A stretch of DNA of 64,000 bases from Bordetella genomosp. 13 (GTDB lineage Bacteria > Pseudomonadota > Gammaproteobacteria > Burkholderiales > Burkholderiaceae_B), in the NCBI RefSeq assembly GCF_002119665.1, contig NZ_CP021111.1:3162001-3226000 (forward strand), written 5' to 3'. Within the stretch, counting starts at the first letter, position 1. Each line of letters starts with the position of its first letter. Under the pieces are notes generated by a model. That model worked only from the letters and a program-made list of their open reading frames with translations. It searched no databases and was not told where the DNA came from. Position numbers and translations under genes: made by a program. Of this stretch, positions 7,878 to 17,112 are shown in pieces.

Positions 7878-10613
7878 CTAGGGTAACCGCCGGATGGCCA
7901 CGCCCATGTCCTTCCAGTGTTCGGGATGGCAGGTGAACAGCAGGACCTGATGACGCGACGCCGCGTCGAAAAGCGCCCGCTTCATCAGGTCGCGCCGGCC
8001 GTCGTCGGCGTGCACCAGCGCATCGTCGAGGATGAGCAGGGTCGGCCGCCCGGCCTCGCGCAGCAAATCGGCATACGCCAGCCTGGCCAGCACGCCGAGC
8101 TGCTCGCGCGTGCCGAAGCTCAGGGAGGCCAGCGGGTCCTCGTCGGCGCCCCGCCGCAGGGCGGCGGGCAACAGGGCCTCGTCCAGCCGCAGCTGGGCGC
8201 CCGGCATCAACAGGCCCAGGTAGTACCCCAGGCGGCGAGCCAGCGGCTCGAGCAGCCGCTGGGTGGCGGCGGCGCGATGTTCGCCCAGCAGGCGCCACAA
8301 CAGGTCGAGGGCCTCGGCACGACGGGCGAACTCGGCGCGGCGGCGCGACAGCCGCTCGGCATCGGCACGGACTTCCGCCAGCTTCTCGCCCAGGCCCTGC
8401 GCACCGGCCTGCTCCAGCTTGCCCTGCAACTGCAGCAACTCGGTGTGGCGGGCCTGCTGGGCCTCGCGCTCGAACGCGGCCGAGCGTTCGAAGCGCTTGA
8501 GGTCCTGCTCGACCAGTTCGGGCTGCTGCCGTGCCAGCGCCTCGCCGGCCTGCTCCACCCGCAGGCGCAGCGCGTCGCGCGCCTGCTGCGCGTCGGCCAG
8601 GCGGGCATCGCGCGCCTGGCGCTGGGCGAGGCGCGCGGGGTCGGCAGCTTCGGCGCGCAGCGCGTCGAGCTGGGACTGCAGCAGCCTGGCCTGGGCTTGG
8701 CGGGCTTGAAGCGTGGCCTGGGCCGAGGCCAATGCCGCATCGGCCTGGCGCGCGGCCGCCTCGGCCTCGTCCAGTAGCTGGCTGGCCCGGGCCAGGGCCG
8801 CGGCGGCCGAGGCCGCATCGGCGGGCGCGGCATCGGCCGCCGCGGCACCGGATGGGGTATCGGCGCCGGACTCGCCGTGGTCCGCCTCGGCCTGGGCCTG
8901 GTCGTCGGCCACGGTGGTCCGTGCGGTGTCGGCGGGCAGCGCCGCGCGGCGCTCGGCCAGGCGTTGCAGGCGCAGCGTGGTTTCGTCCAGGGCGGCGCGC
9001 AGGGCTTCGCGCCCTTTCGGCGCGTGGATCGCCAGCTCGCGGTTCAGGGCGTCGAGGTCATGGCCGCTGCGTTCGTGGCGGCGCGCTCTCGCCTCGGCTT
9101 CGTCCAGATCCGCCACACCCAGCCTGGCCAGACAGGCCTCGCGCTCGGACTGGCGCGCGGTCAATTCGGCCATCAGGGCCGGCAGGTCCTTGCCGCCCGG
9201 TTCGATGCGCAAGACGCCCACGCCGGCGATGCGCAGTTCGGCCGCATGGGTCAGCAGGGTTTCGCCTTCGTCCGCCAGCGCCGCGCCGTTCAGTTCGGCC
9301 CGGATGCCGGGTTCCAGCCGGTGGCGCAGCCGGGTGGCCACGGCTTGCTGCTGCGCGCGCAGCGTCGCAAGGGTCTGTTCCAGCGTACGCAGGCGGCGCA
9401 ATTCGGCGGGATCGGTTTCGTCGCGCACCCGTTCGGCCTGCAGCGCCTGCGCCCGCCGGGCCAGCCGGTCCGCCTGCGTCCATGCTTCATGAAGCCGGGC
9501 GCGCTCGCGCTCGAGCTGCGCATGCTGTTCGTCCAGATCGCGGCGCGACGCCGCGGCCTGGGCGCGAGCCTTGTCCGCGCGGGCCGTCTCGACCTTCCCG
9601 GCATGCGCCTGCGACGTCTCGCGCAGGCGCGCCGCCGCTTCCGCCGCCTGGCGCGCCGCCGTATCGGCCTCGGTGACCTGCGCCTCCAGCGCGGCGAGCG
9701 CCTGCGCGTCGCGCTGGTCGCGCGCGGCCTGCTCCTGCAGCAGCGCCAGCGTACCGGCGGCCTGCTCCTGTTCGCGACGCAAGCCGGCCAGCGCATCGCG
9801 CTCTCGGGCGATCGATGCCAGGCGCTCGCGCGCCTGCGCGGCGCGGGCGTCCAGTTCTGCCCACGGCGCCTCGCGCTGCGCACGCGCGTGTTCGGCACGC
9901 AGGCGATCCAGCCGGTCCACGTCGGCATCCAGCTGGGACTTGGCCTGCTCCAGTTCGACGCAGCGTTGCGCCGCGCGCGCATGCGCGTCCTCGGCCTCCC
10001 GCCAGGCGCCCTTGGGCTTGCCGCTGCGCGCGTCCAGCAGCGCGGCGCGTTCATCGGCCACCCGCTCGAACAGCCGGTCGCCGTCGCCGGCAGCCAGTTC
10101 GCCGGTCAGTCGAGTCAGCGCCTCGCGCAGATGCACGGCGGCATGCGCGGCAGGCTCCAGCAGGTCCTGGCCCTGCCCCTGCGATATCCACAGCAGCCCC
10201 GGCACGCCGGCATGCTCGGGCTTGCTCTGGCCGCGATTGGAATACTCGAATCCCAGCAGCGCGGCCAGCGCGTTCTCGGCCTCTTCGCCCTCGAGGCGCT
10301 GTGCGCCGCCGTCGATCACCAGTTCGCAGCGCTGGCGCACCAGGAAGTGCTTGCGCAGCACATAGTCATGTCCGCCGTGGCTGAAGGCCAGTTCCACGCC
10401 AGGGCGCGCGCCGGCCATGCCCCAGGGCGCGAAGTCGCTGACCGTGCCGGTCTTGTACCGTTCCAGGAAGGCCGCGCGTATGGCGGCGGCATACGTGCTC
10501 TTGCCCGCCTCGTTGGGGCCCGCGACGATGTTCAGGCCCTCGTCCAGTCCTTCGAGGAAGACGGGTTCGCGAAAGCGGCGAAAGGACTCGAGCGCGATGC
10601 GGTCGATCTTCAT
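7878..10613 (-). CDS. SbcC/YhaN-like AAA ATPase with long coiled coil
   Basis: The 911-residue protein opens MKIDRIALESFRRF, then has a Walker A motif GPNEAGKST at 32-40. About 600 residues rich in Glu, Arg, Ala and Gln form a heptad-type coiled coil. The C-terminal ATPase half carries the ABC signature-like LSFGTREQLG and Walker B LLILDDALVHADD from about residue 859, ending with the FTCHPEHW switch. This is the architecture of SbcC/Rad50/YhaN, which partners with a nuclease to process DNA ends or hairpins. The ATG at 10611-10613 overlaps the stop of the nuclease gene as ATGA, so the two are made together. I see no CxxC zinc hook at the apex, unlike Rad50, so it is closer to YhaN. The exact substrate is not known. 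Confidence 0.87.
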   Translation of the reverse strand: MKIDRIALESFRRFREPVFLEGLDEGLNIVAGPNEAGKSTYAAAIRAAFLERYKTGTVSDFAPWGMAGARPGVELAFSHGGHDYVLRKHFLVRQRCELVIDGGAQRLEGEEAENALAALLGFEYSNRGQSKPEHAGVPGLLWISQGQGQDLLEPAAHAAVHLREALTRLTGELAAGDGDRLFERVADERAALLDARSGKPKGAWREAEDAHARAAQRCVELEQAKSQLDADVDRLDRLRAEHARAQREAPWAELDARAAQARERLASIARERDALAGLRREQEQAAGTLALLQEQAARDQRDAQALAALEAQVTEADTAARQAAEAAARLRETSQAHAGKVETARADKARAQAAASRRDLDEQHAQLERERARLHEAWTQADRLARRAQALQAERVRDETDPAELRRLRTLEQTLATLRAQQQAVATRLRHRLEPGIRAELNGAALADEGETLLTHAAELRIAGVGVLRIEPGGKDLPALMAELTARQSEREACLARLGVADLDEAEARARRHERSGHDLDALNRELAIHAPKGREALRAALDETTLRLQRLAERRAALPADTARTTVADDQAQAEADHGESGADTPSGAAAADAAPADAASAAAALARASQLLDEAEAAARQADAALASAQATLQARQAQARLLQSQLDALRAEAADPARLAQRQARDARLADAQQARDALRLRVEQAGEALARQQPELVEQDLKRFERSAAFEREAQQARHTELLQLQGKLEQAGAQGLGEKLAEVRADAERLSRRRAEFARRAEALDLLWRLLGEHRAAATQRLLEPLARRLGYYLGLLMPGAQLRLDEALLPAALRRGADEDPLASLSFGTREQLGVLARLAYADLLREAGRPTLLILDDALVHADDGRRDLMKRALFDAASRHQVLLFTCHPEHWKDMGVAIRRLP

Positions 10614-11731
10614 GCCGCCCCCGCGCCGGTCTCGCGCTGCAGGCGCAGCAATTGGCGCAGGGCCTCGCGCGCCACGTCGGCCTGCGCCGCGTCGTGCTGC
10701 ATGGCCTGCAGCCGGGCCGCCACGTCGGCCACATAGCCGCCCGCCTGCAGGGCCGCTAGGTCGGCCGCCTGGGGCTCGAGGCTGAGGGCGGTGCTGTCGC
10801 ACAGCAGAGCCCTGGCGCGCGCCGCGGCGCGGCCGATCGCCTGCTGCAGCTGCTCCCAGGCCGCCAGCGTGGTCTCGCCTTCGAGCACCAGGCGCAGCAC
10901 CGCATCGGCCTGCACCTCGTCCAGGCGCCGCGCCAGCGCCTCGGCATCGCTGTCCAGCGCCAGCCGTTCGGTCCACAGCGACCAGCGGTAGCGGCCCGTC
11001 TGCACCTGCCGCACCTCGGGCTCGGCGCCCGGCGCGGCGATGCTCACATCCAATACGTAGCCAGGCGCGTTGCCGCGAAAGCGGTCCTGCTCGGGCGTGC
11101 CCGCATACCAGGTGCGCGCGTCCACCGACAGGCAGCCGTGCCAGTCGCCCAGCGCCAGATAGTCCAGCCGCGCCCGCGCCGCACGGTCCGCGGCAATGGG
11201 GTTGGCGGCATCGGCATCGCCCGGCAGGCGACCCTGCACACTGCCGTGCGCCAGGCCCACGCGCGCCAGCCCCGGCGGCGTGTCGAGGTCGTCGAAAGGC
11301 TGCGTGACGTCGTCATACGTATGCCGCTGCGTGAGCGGCGCGGCCAGCACGGCCAGCCCGGCCTCGGGCAGTTCAATGACGCCGCACTGCGACGCCACGC
11401 GCACGTTGGGCCCGATGCAATCGAGTTGCCGGGCGCGCGTCCACACGCTGTCGGCCAGCATGGCATCGTGATTGCCGGCGATCATGACCCACGGCCCGCC
11501 ATAAGCCTGCATCGCCCCGAACAACCGCCGGATGGTGCGATCGGACACGGCCTGCGTATCGAAGACGTCACCCGCCACCAGCACGGCGCCCACGCTCTGC
11601 CGAGCGGCGAGCTCGGCGATGCGCGCCACGACATCGAAGCGCGCCTCGGCCAGCACGGCGGCATCTTCCTGTTCGAACTGGCCGTACTGGCGGCCGATCT
11701 GCCAGTCGGCGGTATGGAGAAAGCGGATCAC
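10610..11731 (-). CDS. SbcD/YhaO-like metallophosphoesterase (DNA repair exonuclease)
   Basis: The 373-residue product shows the calcineurin-like phosphoesterase series: HTADWQIG at the N-terminus, then GDVFD, GNHD, AHGSVQ and GDWHG, the residues that bind two Mn2+ ions in SbcD/Mre11. The first motif in SbcD is usually D-x-H; here the histidine is replaced by glutamine (ADWQ), a variant I associate with a separate proteobacterial subfamily. The C-terminal 100 residues are helical and probably dock on the ATPase encoded next. The start is GTG at 11729-11731, because no in-frame ATG precedes the conserved HTADW. There is no strong ribosome site. Together with the downstream ATPase it would form an end-processing nuclease. 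Confidence 0.85.
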   Translation of the reverse strand: MIRFLHTADWQIGRQYGQFEQEDAAVLAEARFDVVARIAELAARQSVGAVLVAGDVFDTQAVSDRTIRRLFGAMQAYGGPWVMIAGNHDAMLADSVWTRARQLDCIGPNVRVASQCGVIELPEAGLAVLAAPLTQRHTYDDVTQPFDDLDTPPGLARVGLAHGSVQGRLPGDADAANPIAADRAARARLDYLALGDWHGCLSVDARTWYAGTPEQDRFRGNAPGYVLDVSIAAPGAEPEVRQVQTGRYRWSLWTERLALDSDAEALARRLDEVQADAVLRLVLEGETTLAAWEQLQQAIGRAAARARALLCDSTALSLEPQAADLAALQAGGYVADVAARLQAMQHDAAQADVAREALRQLLRLQRETGAGAA

Positions 11732-11855
11732 GGCTTGGCGACAACAGTCATGTCGAACCCGAATGGTATCGATAGCAACCCGTAAGGATAGACGAAGCGG
11801 GAGGCACCCCGGCGATACGATGTGACGTCGTTTTCTGTCGCTGGCACAGGTCGGA

Positions 11856-12208
11856 GTCCTTGAACCGCCGCGGCCATGACTGCGGACTCTCGTGCTCGGC
11901 TGGCCGCCTGCGCGCGCGAGTCCTCCGCCATGTCCCCGGCTGACATCGTCTCCAATCCCGGGTCAGCATCACGCATCGATCTCGATGCGGATGCATTCCT
12001 GCCGCCCACTGCAACATGCGGTTGGAGCCCGACCGCTTCAGCGCCACGATGTGGAGCCCGTTGCTGCGCCATGCTGTCAACCCCGCTTCGGCGTGTGGCT
12101 TCGACGCATTTCGTTGGTGGTAGCCGCAGACATCCCGGAGAAGGCGCGCCCGCAGCGCAGTAGCGCGAGGACGAGCCTTCGCAGGGATGGCTGCGGCGAC
12201 TTAAGAAC
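11856..12208. repeat. Paired inverted hairpin element, copy A (fills the 560-bp gap 11732-12291)
   Basis: Two self-complementary arms, 11856-11945 and 12120-12208, face each other in inverted orientation. Outer ends are GTCCTTGAACCGCC on the left and, read from the other strand, GTTCTTAAGTCGCC on the right. The left arm has stem GGACTC/GAGTCC; the right arm has GAAGGC/GCCTTC and an outer GCCGCAG/CTGCGGC. The right core reads CCCGCAGCGCAGTAGCGCGA, related to copies B (17113) and C (43749); the left core is the most diverged of all. The 175-bp centre is not shared with the other copies. No gene is credible here: the open frames across it are short, lack ribosome sites and reflect the repeat. 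This may also affect transcription between sbcD and dadA. Confidence 0.7.
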
Positions 12209-12291
12209 GCAAACCTGCGCCGAAAACCGCAAACCTGCCACCGCAACCCCGCGACCTACACCGCAAACCCATCCCGATGACGGAACGAAGC

Positions 12292-13587
12292 TCAGCCCGC
12301 GGGAACCAGCGTACGCCGCACCGGCGCCGCCCCGCGGCGATATCGGGACAACGCCAGATCGTCCGCCCGTATCTCCGGCCGGGATCCGGTGATGAGATCG
12401 GCCACCACCTTCGCGGACCCGCAGGCCATGGTCCAGCCCAGCGTGCCGTGGCCGGTGTTCAGGAACAGGTTCCGGTAGCTCGTGGGACCGATGATGGGCG
12501 TGCCGTCGGGCGTCATGGGACGCAGCCCCGTCCAGAACTCGGCGCGCGGCAGGTCCCCGCTGCCCGGGTACAGATCGGAGACCACGAATTCCAGCGTGCG
12601 GCGGCGGGCCTCGCGCAGGCTCAGGTCGTAGCCAGCCACCTCGGCCATGCCGCCCACGCGGATGCGATTGTCGAAGCGCGTGATGGCGATCTTGTACGTT
12701 TCGTCCAGCACGGTGGACGTGGGCGCGGCGCCTTCGTCGATCAGCGGAATGGTCAGCGAATAGCCCTTGAGCGGATAGACCGGCAGGTCCAGGCCCAGCG
12801 GTCGCATCAGGTCGCGCGTGTAGCTGCCCAATGCTGCCACGTAGTGATCGGCGCGCAGCATCTCGCCGCCCATCCGCAGGCCGGTGATTTCCCCGTTGCG
12901 CTGCTCGACGCCGTCGATGGACTGTCCGAAGCGGAACTCCACGCCGCTGGCGCGAGCCAGTTCGGCCAGCGCCAGGGTGAAGCGGCGGCAATCGCCGGTT
13001 TCGTCATTGGGCAGCCGCAGGCCGCCGGTGAGCTTGTGCCGCGTGCGCGCCAGGGCCGGCTCGGCCGTCACCAGGCGGTTGCTGTCCAGCAGATCGTACG
13101 GCACCTTGCACTCTTCCAGCACTTCGATGTCGCGCTGCGCGGCATGCAGCTGCGCCGGGGTGCGAAACACCTGCAGGGTGCCCTGCATGCGCTGTTCATA
13201 CTGGATGTCGGTGTCGGCGCGCAATTGCCGCAGGCAATCGCGGCTGTATTCGGCCAGGCGCAGCATGCGGGCCTTGTTGACCGCGTAGCGCGAGGCCGAA
13301 CAGTTCGCCAGCATGGCGGCCAGCCAACGCCACTGGTACCACGAGCCATCGGCGCGGATGGCCAGCGGCGCGTGTTTCTGAAACAGCCACTTCACCGCCT
13401 TCAGGGGAATGCCCGGCGCGGCCCAGGGCGTGGAATAGCCGGGCGACACCTGCCCCGCGTTGGCGTAGCTGGTCTCGGCCGCGGGCCCGGCCTGGCGGTC
13501 CAGGACGGTGACCCGGGCGCCCTGGCGGGCCAGATAATAGGCGGTGGTGGTGCCGACCACTCCGCTGCCCAGGACGATGACGTGCAT
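12292..13587 (-). CDS. dadA: D-amino acid dehydrogenase small subunit
   Basis: This 431-residue FAD protein begins [20 protein letters not shown], a dinucleotide-binding fold, and continues with [20 protein letters not shown], the DadA signature near the flavin. [14 protein letters not shown] and the closing [20 protein letters not shown] are also typical. DadA oxidises D-amino acids (D-alanine foremost) to 2-oxo acids and ammonia, passing electrons to the membrane quinone pool. Length matches E. coli DadA (432). It is divergent from an Lrp-family regulator with a 139-bp AT-rich spacer, which is the usual set-up for Lrp-type control by alanine. No alanine racemase (dadX) follows, so the pathway would act on external or otherwise made D-alanine. 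A second DadA-like gene lies at 35306. Confidence 0.92.
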   Translation of the reverse strand: MHVIVLGSGVVGTTTAYYLARQGARVTVLDRQAGPAAETSYANAGQVSPGYSTPWAAPGIPLKAVKWLFQKHAPLAIRADGSWYQWRWLAAMLANCSASRYAVNKARMLRLAEYSRDCLRQLRADTDIQYEQRMQGTLQVFRTPAQLHAAQRDIEVLEECKVPYDLLDSNRLVTAEPALARTRHKLTGGLRLPNDETGDCRRFTLALAELARASGVEFRFGQSIDGVEQRNGEITGLRMGGEMLRADHYVAALGSYTRDLMRPLGLDLPVYPLKGYSLTIPLIDEGAAPTSTVLDETYKIAITRFDNRIRVGGMAEVAGYDLSLREARRRTLEFVVSDLYPGSGDLPRAEFWTGLRPMTPDGTPIIGPTSYRNLFLNTGHGTLGWTMACGSAKVVADLITGSRPEIRADDLALSRYRRGAAPVRRTLVPAG

Positions 13588-13726
13588 GGATGCCCCGCTT
13601 TAACTCGAACGTCTAAGTGATTCGGGTAGTCTATGAGCCCATATGCATGGAAAATCACTAAAATAAGTCTATCTGGTAGCGAATATACCTGCCGACATCC
13701 GGCATAAGCGCCTAGTGGGAAGTGAA

Positions 13727-14194
13727 ATGCGCCAACTCGATCGCGTCGACCTCAAAATCCTCGATGTCCTGCAGCGCGAAGGCCGCATTGCCATCACCGA
13801 ACTGGCCGAGCGCATCAGCCTTTCCGCCACGCCGTGCTCCGAGCGCGTGAAGCGCCTCGAACGCGAAGGCGTGATTACCGGCTACCATGCTCGCGTGAAC
13901 CCGGCCGCGCTCGGCAAGACCTTGCTGGTGTTCCTCGAGATCAAGCTGTCGGCCAAGTCCGGCGACGTGTTCGACAAGGTTCGCAAAGAGCTGCTGTATG
14001 TGCCCGAGGTCATGGAATGCCACCTGGTATCCGGCGATTTCGATTATCTGGTCAAGGCCCGCCTGTCCGAGATGAACGAGTATCGCCGCCTGCTCGGCGA
14101 AATACTGAAGCGCCTTCCGGCTTCCGCCGAATCGCGCAGCTACGTAGTGATGGAAGAAATCAAGGAAACGCTGTACCTGCCCGTGGACCGCTGA
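13727..14194 (+). CDS. Lrp/AsnC-family transcriptional regulator
   Basis: The 155-residue protein has an N-terminal helix-turn-helix (LDRVDLKILDVLQREGR, then ITELAERISLSATPCSERVKRLE, about residues 5-50). A RAM-type ligand-binding domain follows (LVFLEIKL, CHLVSGDFDYLVKARL, SYVVMEEIKETLYL). I chose the ATG at 13727 because GGGAAG precedes it; an in-frame GTG at 13715 is possible. The best reading is an amino-acid-responsive local activator, since it is divergent from dadA and resembles DadR/BkdR-type proteins. The spacer contains AT-rich segments around 13650-13690 suitable for Lrp-octamer binding. The downstream Tgl-like gene begins 38 bp after the stop and may be cotranscribed. Confidence 0.9.
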   Translation: MRQLDRVDLKILDVLQREGRIAITELAERISLSATPCSERVKRLEREGVITGYHARVNPAALGKTLLVFLEIKLSAKSGDVFDKVRKELLYVPEVMECHLVSGDFDYLVKARLSEMNEYRRLLGEILKRLPASAESRSYVVMEEIKETLYLPVDR

Positions 14195-14232
14195 CGCGCC
14201 TGCCCGGCGGCCGCGGCCCTGTCGCCACTGCC

Positions 14233-15372
14233 ATGACGTCCTATTCCATGAACACCGAGTTTGAAGGCGGCATCCGCATCGCCGCCCCCACCCCTGCCCT
14301 GGCCGCCGTCTCGCTGAAGGAGCTGCGGCATTACATCGCGTCGCTGGACCTGAAACACGAAATCGTCCAGCGGCACGCGGACGGCGACGCCACCATTACG
14401 CTGGCCCCCAGCGAATCGCTGTGGGAACGTGCGCTGCACGCGGGCGGCACCATCGACCTGGCCGACACGCTGGGCCTGCGCACCACCGAATCCGAGGCCG
14501 ACCTGGATCGCGAGATCCTGTTGTCCATGCTGGCCTGCCCCGTGGCATTCGAGTTTCCCGATTTCGAAGAGCTGCTGTCGGCCGTGCGCATCCGGCGCCG
14601 CATCGTGCAGGCGGCGCGGCGCACCGCGCTGGCCTTCGACACCGAAGCCGCCGAACGCCCGCCCGGCTACTGGACCTACGATACCGAGCGCGGCTTCACC
14701 ATCCTGCCGGGCAAGTCCTTCATCAAGGCCCTGCAGCAGGCCACCCAGCCCGAAGACTCGGGCCGCCTGTACGCGTTCTCGTGCTATCGCGCAACCGAGT
14801 ACGTCACGGTGCTGGGCATCGCGCAGGAGCTCGAACAGGTCAACCCCGGCCTCTACGACGCTCTGCAGCGCCAATGGGAAACGCGCGCCATCATGTCGGG
14901 TCGCTTCCACGAGGTATTCCTGCGCGAGTACGGGTCGCTCGACCAGCCGCTGCCCCCCGGCTACTACGTGCCCGGCGACCGCCTGTGGTTCCGCAATCCC
15001 GATGCGCGCTCGTCGAACATCGAAGGCTACGAAGGCTCGTGGGTTTTCTATCTGGGCAGCGGGCTGTTCAACAACTTCTGGAAGCGCGACCAGCCCTATA
15101 CGCTGACCGCCAAGTGCGTCGAGATCTACCACTGGCGGCATGGCGCCTACGAAACCGCCGACGGCAAGCTCGCCATGGACGAGTCCGTGGTCGAGGCGCG
15201 CAGCGCCGCCACCCTGGCGGATCCGCAGGAAACCGCGCGCGTGCTGGCGCGCATGCTGCGCATCCGCGATCCGCAGGGCGTGTACGAGGAAGGCGGCTGC
15301 ATCGACGCCACGCGCGAGTGCGCACGCTGGGTGCGGCCGCATACCTCCGATATCGTGCTGCCCGACGTCTGA
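14233..15372 (+). CDS. Tgl-like protein-glutamine gamma-glutamyltransferase homologue
   Basis: The 379-residue protein is not a standard proteobacterial enzyme. Its residues ~105-300 align by eye with the Bacillus spore-coat transglutaminase Tgl. FPDFEELLSAVRIRRRIVQAA matches the Tgl segment before the active site; YWTYDTERGFTILPGKSFIKAL matches YWRV...; LYAFSCYRATEY matches FYAFECATA, placing Cys184 on the catalytic Cys116. GDRLWFRNPD matches GDCLYFKNPE. The residue aligned with Tgl Glu187 appears to be Ser (YEGSW) unless a one-residue shift is allowed. It has about 100 extra N-terminal residues and a C-terminal extension. No signal peptide or membrane segment is seen. The start ATG at 14233 has a weak ribosome site; 14248 is an alternative. 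Cross-linking or amidase activity is inferred, not shown. Confidence 0.62.
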   Translation: MTSYSMNTEFEGGIRIAAPTPALAAVSLKELRHYIASLDLKHEIVQRHADGDATITLAPSESLWERALHAGGTIDLADTLGLRTTESEADLDREILLSMLACPVAFEFPDFEELLSAVRIRRRIVQAARRTALAFDTEAAERPPGYWTYDTERGFTILPGKSFIKALQQATQPEDSGRLYAFSCYRATEYVTVLGIAQELEQVNPGLYDALQRQWETRAIMSGRFHEVFLREYGSLDQPLPPGYYVPGDRLWFRNPDARSSNIEGYEGSWVFYLGSGLFNNFWKRDQPYTLTAKCVEIYHWRHGAYETADGKLAMDESVVEARSAATLADPQETARVLARMLRIRDPQGVYEEGGCIDATRECARWVRPHTSDIVLPDV

Positions 15373-15465
15373 TTCGCCCGCCGCGCCCATGACTCTTCGC
15401 ACCCGCCCCCGCGCGCCATGCGGCCATCGCAACCAATGGCCGCCAGCGCGGCGCCCAGAAGCCTC

Positions 15466-17061
15466 ATGAAGCCTGCCTCCATCGCACCCACCGCCGACCG
15501 TGCCGCCCTGCTGGCCAGCCTGCCCGACACCGAGTGGGACATCGTCGTGATCGGCGGCGGCGCCACCGGGCTGGGCACGGCGGTGGACGCGGCGGCGCGC
15601 GGCTACCGCACGCTGCTGATAGAGGCGGCGGACTTCGCGAAGGGCACCTCCAGCCGTGCGACCAAGCTGGTGCACGGCGGCGTGCGATATCTGGCGCAAG
15701 GCAACATCGCGCTGGTGCGCGAGGCCCTGCACGAACGCGGACTGCTGGCGCGCAACGCGCCGCACCTGACCTGGCCGCTGGGCTTCGTGGTGCCCGCCTA
15801 CGGGCTGTTCGACCAGCCCTTCTACGGCGCGGGCCTGAAGGTCTACGACATGCTGGCCGGCCAGTCGAACCTGGCGCCCAGCCGCTGGCTGACACGACGC
15901 GAGACCCTGGAACGCGCGGCCACCCTGTCGACCATGGTAGGCGGCCGCACGCTGCGCGGCGGCGTGCTGTATTACGACGGCCAGTTCGACGATGCCCGCC
16001 TGGCGCTCGCCCTGATGCGCACCTTGCAAGACCTGGGCGGAACGGCGGTGAACTACCTACGCGCCAGCGGCCTTACACGCAAGGGCGGCCGCCTCGACGG
16101 CGTGGTGCTGCGGGATGCGCTGGGCGATGCGTCCTTCGCGGTCCGCTCGCGCTGCGTGATCAACGCCGCGGGCGTGTGGGTCGACGCGGTGCGCCGCCTG
16201 GACGACGCGTCGGCCACCGGCATGGTGGCGCCCAGCCAGGGCGTGCACCTGACCCTGCCGCGCGACTTCCTGCCCGGCAGGGAAGCCATCCTCATCCCCA
16301 AGACCGACGATGGCCGCGTGCTGTTCGTGGTGCCCTGGAACGGCCACACTCTGGTCGGCACCACCGACACGCCGCGCAACGACCTGCCGCTGGAGCCGCG
16401 CGCCGAGAACCGCGACGTCGATTTCATCCTGCAGACCGCGGCGCGCTACCTCAGCCGCAAGCCCACGCGCGCCGACGTCACCAGCGTATGGGCCGGCCTG
16501 CGCCCGCTGGTCCGCGCCACCGGCGACGCCGCCACCAAGACCCTGTCGCGCGAGCACACCATCGCGCTGTCGCCCTCGGGGCTGCTTACCGTGACCGGCG
16601 GCAAGTGGACCACCTATCGCCGCATGGCGCAGGACGTGCTGAACACCGCGGTGGCGAACCAGCTGCTGCCGGCGGCGCACTGCCGCACCGAAACGCTGCG
16701 GCTGCACGGGGCGCCTGACGACGGCGTGGCGTCTGGAGTGCCGCCGGGCACGCCGGACGCCTACTACGGAACGGACCTGCCGGCGCTGCGCGCGCTGCCC
16801 GGCGCGGACCGCATGCTGGCGCCTGCCACCGGGCTGTCGGAAGCCCACGTGCGCTATGCCGTGCGGTACGAGATGGCGCGCACCGTGGAAGACGTACTTG
16901 CCCGGCGGAACCGGGCGCTGTTCCTGGACGTCGAGGCGGCTTTGCTCGCGGCGCCGGAGGTGGCTCGCGTAATGGGTGAAGAGCTGTCGTTGGATGCCGC
17001 GTGGCAGCAGCGGGAAGTGGCTGCGTTCGGGGAGTTGGCGGCGCAATATCGGTTGGAGTGA
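15466..17061 (+). CDS. glpD: Aerobic glycerol-3-phosphate dehydrogenase
   Basis: About 531 residues. The FAD-binding fold is DIVVIGGGATGLGTAVDAAARG, followed by the GlpD hallmarks SSRATKLVHGGVRYLAQGN and GGVLYYDGQFDDARL, then WAGLRPLV and TGGKWTTYRRMA. The enzyme oxidises sn-glycerol 3-phosphate to dihydroxyacetone phosphate at the inner membrane and feeds ubiquinone. Three in-frame ATGs exist (15418, 15436, 15466); I chose 15466 because it leaves the usual short leader before the flavin fold. No glpK, glpF or glpR lies next to it, so other glycerol genes must be elsewhere. The stop is followed by the repeat element at 17113. Confidence 0.93.
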   Translation: MKPASIAPTADRAALLASLPDTEWDIVVIGGGATGLGTAVDAAARGYRTLLIEAADFAKGTSSRATKLVHGGVRYLAQGNIALVREALHERGLLARNAPHLTWPLGFVVPAYGLFDQPFYGAGLKVYDMLAGQSNLAPSRWLTRRETLERAATLSTMVGGRTLRGGVLYYDGQFDDARLALALMRTLQDLGGTAVNYLRASGLTRKGGRLDGVVLRDALGDASFAVRSRCVINAAGVWVDAVRRLDDASATGMVAPSQGVHLTLPRDFLPGREAILIPKTDDGRVLFVVPWNGHTLVGTTDTPRNDLPLEPRAENRDVDFILQTAARYLSRKPTRADVTSVWAGLRPLVRATGDAATKTLSREHTIALSPSGLLTVTGGKWTTYRRMAQDVLNTAVANQLLPAAHCRTETLRLHGAPDDGVASGVPPGTPDAYYGTDLPALRALPGADRMLAPATGLSEAHVRYAVRYEMARTVEDVLARRNRALFLDVEAALLAAPEVARVMGEELSLDAAWQQREVAAFGELAAQYRLE

Positions 17062-17112
17062 ATCGGTCGTCTCGGCGGGACCTCGATGGTGTTTGTTTTG
17101 TGGGGTTATCGG

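Noticed and set aside
11728..12246. Reverse frame of 172 codons between the nuclease gene and dadA
   Set aside because: It crosses the hairpin element, has no ribosome site and no similarity to known proteins. The same kind of frame appears at the other element copies.
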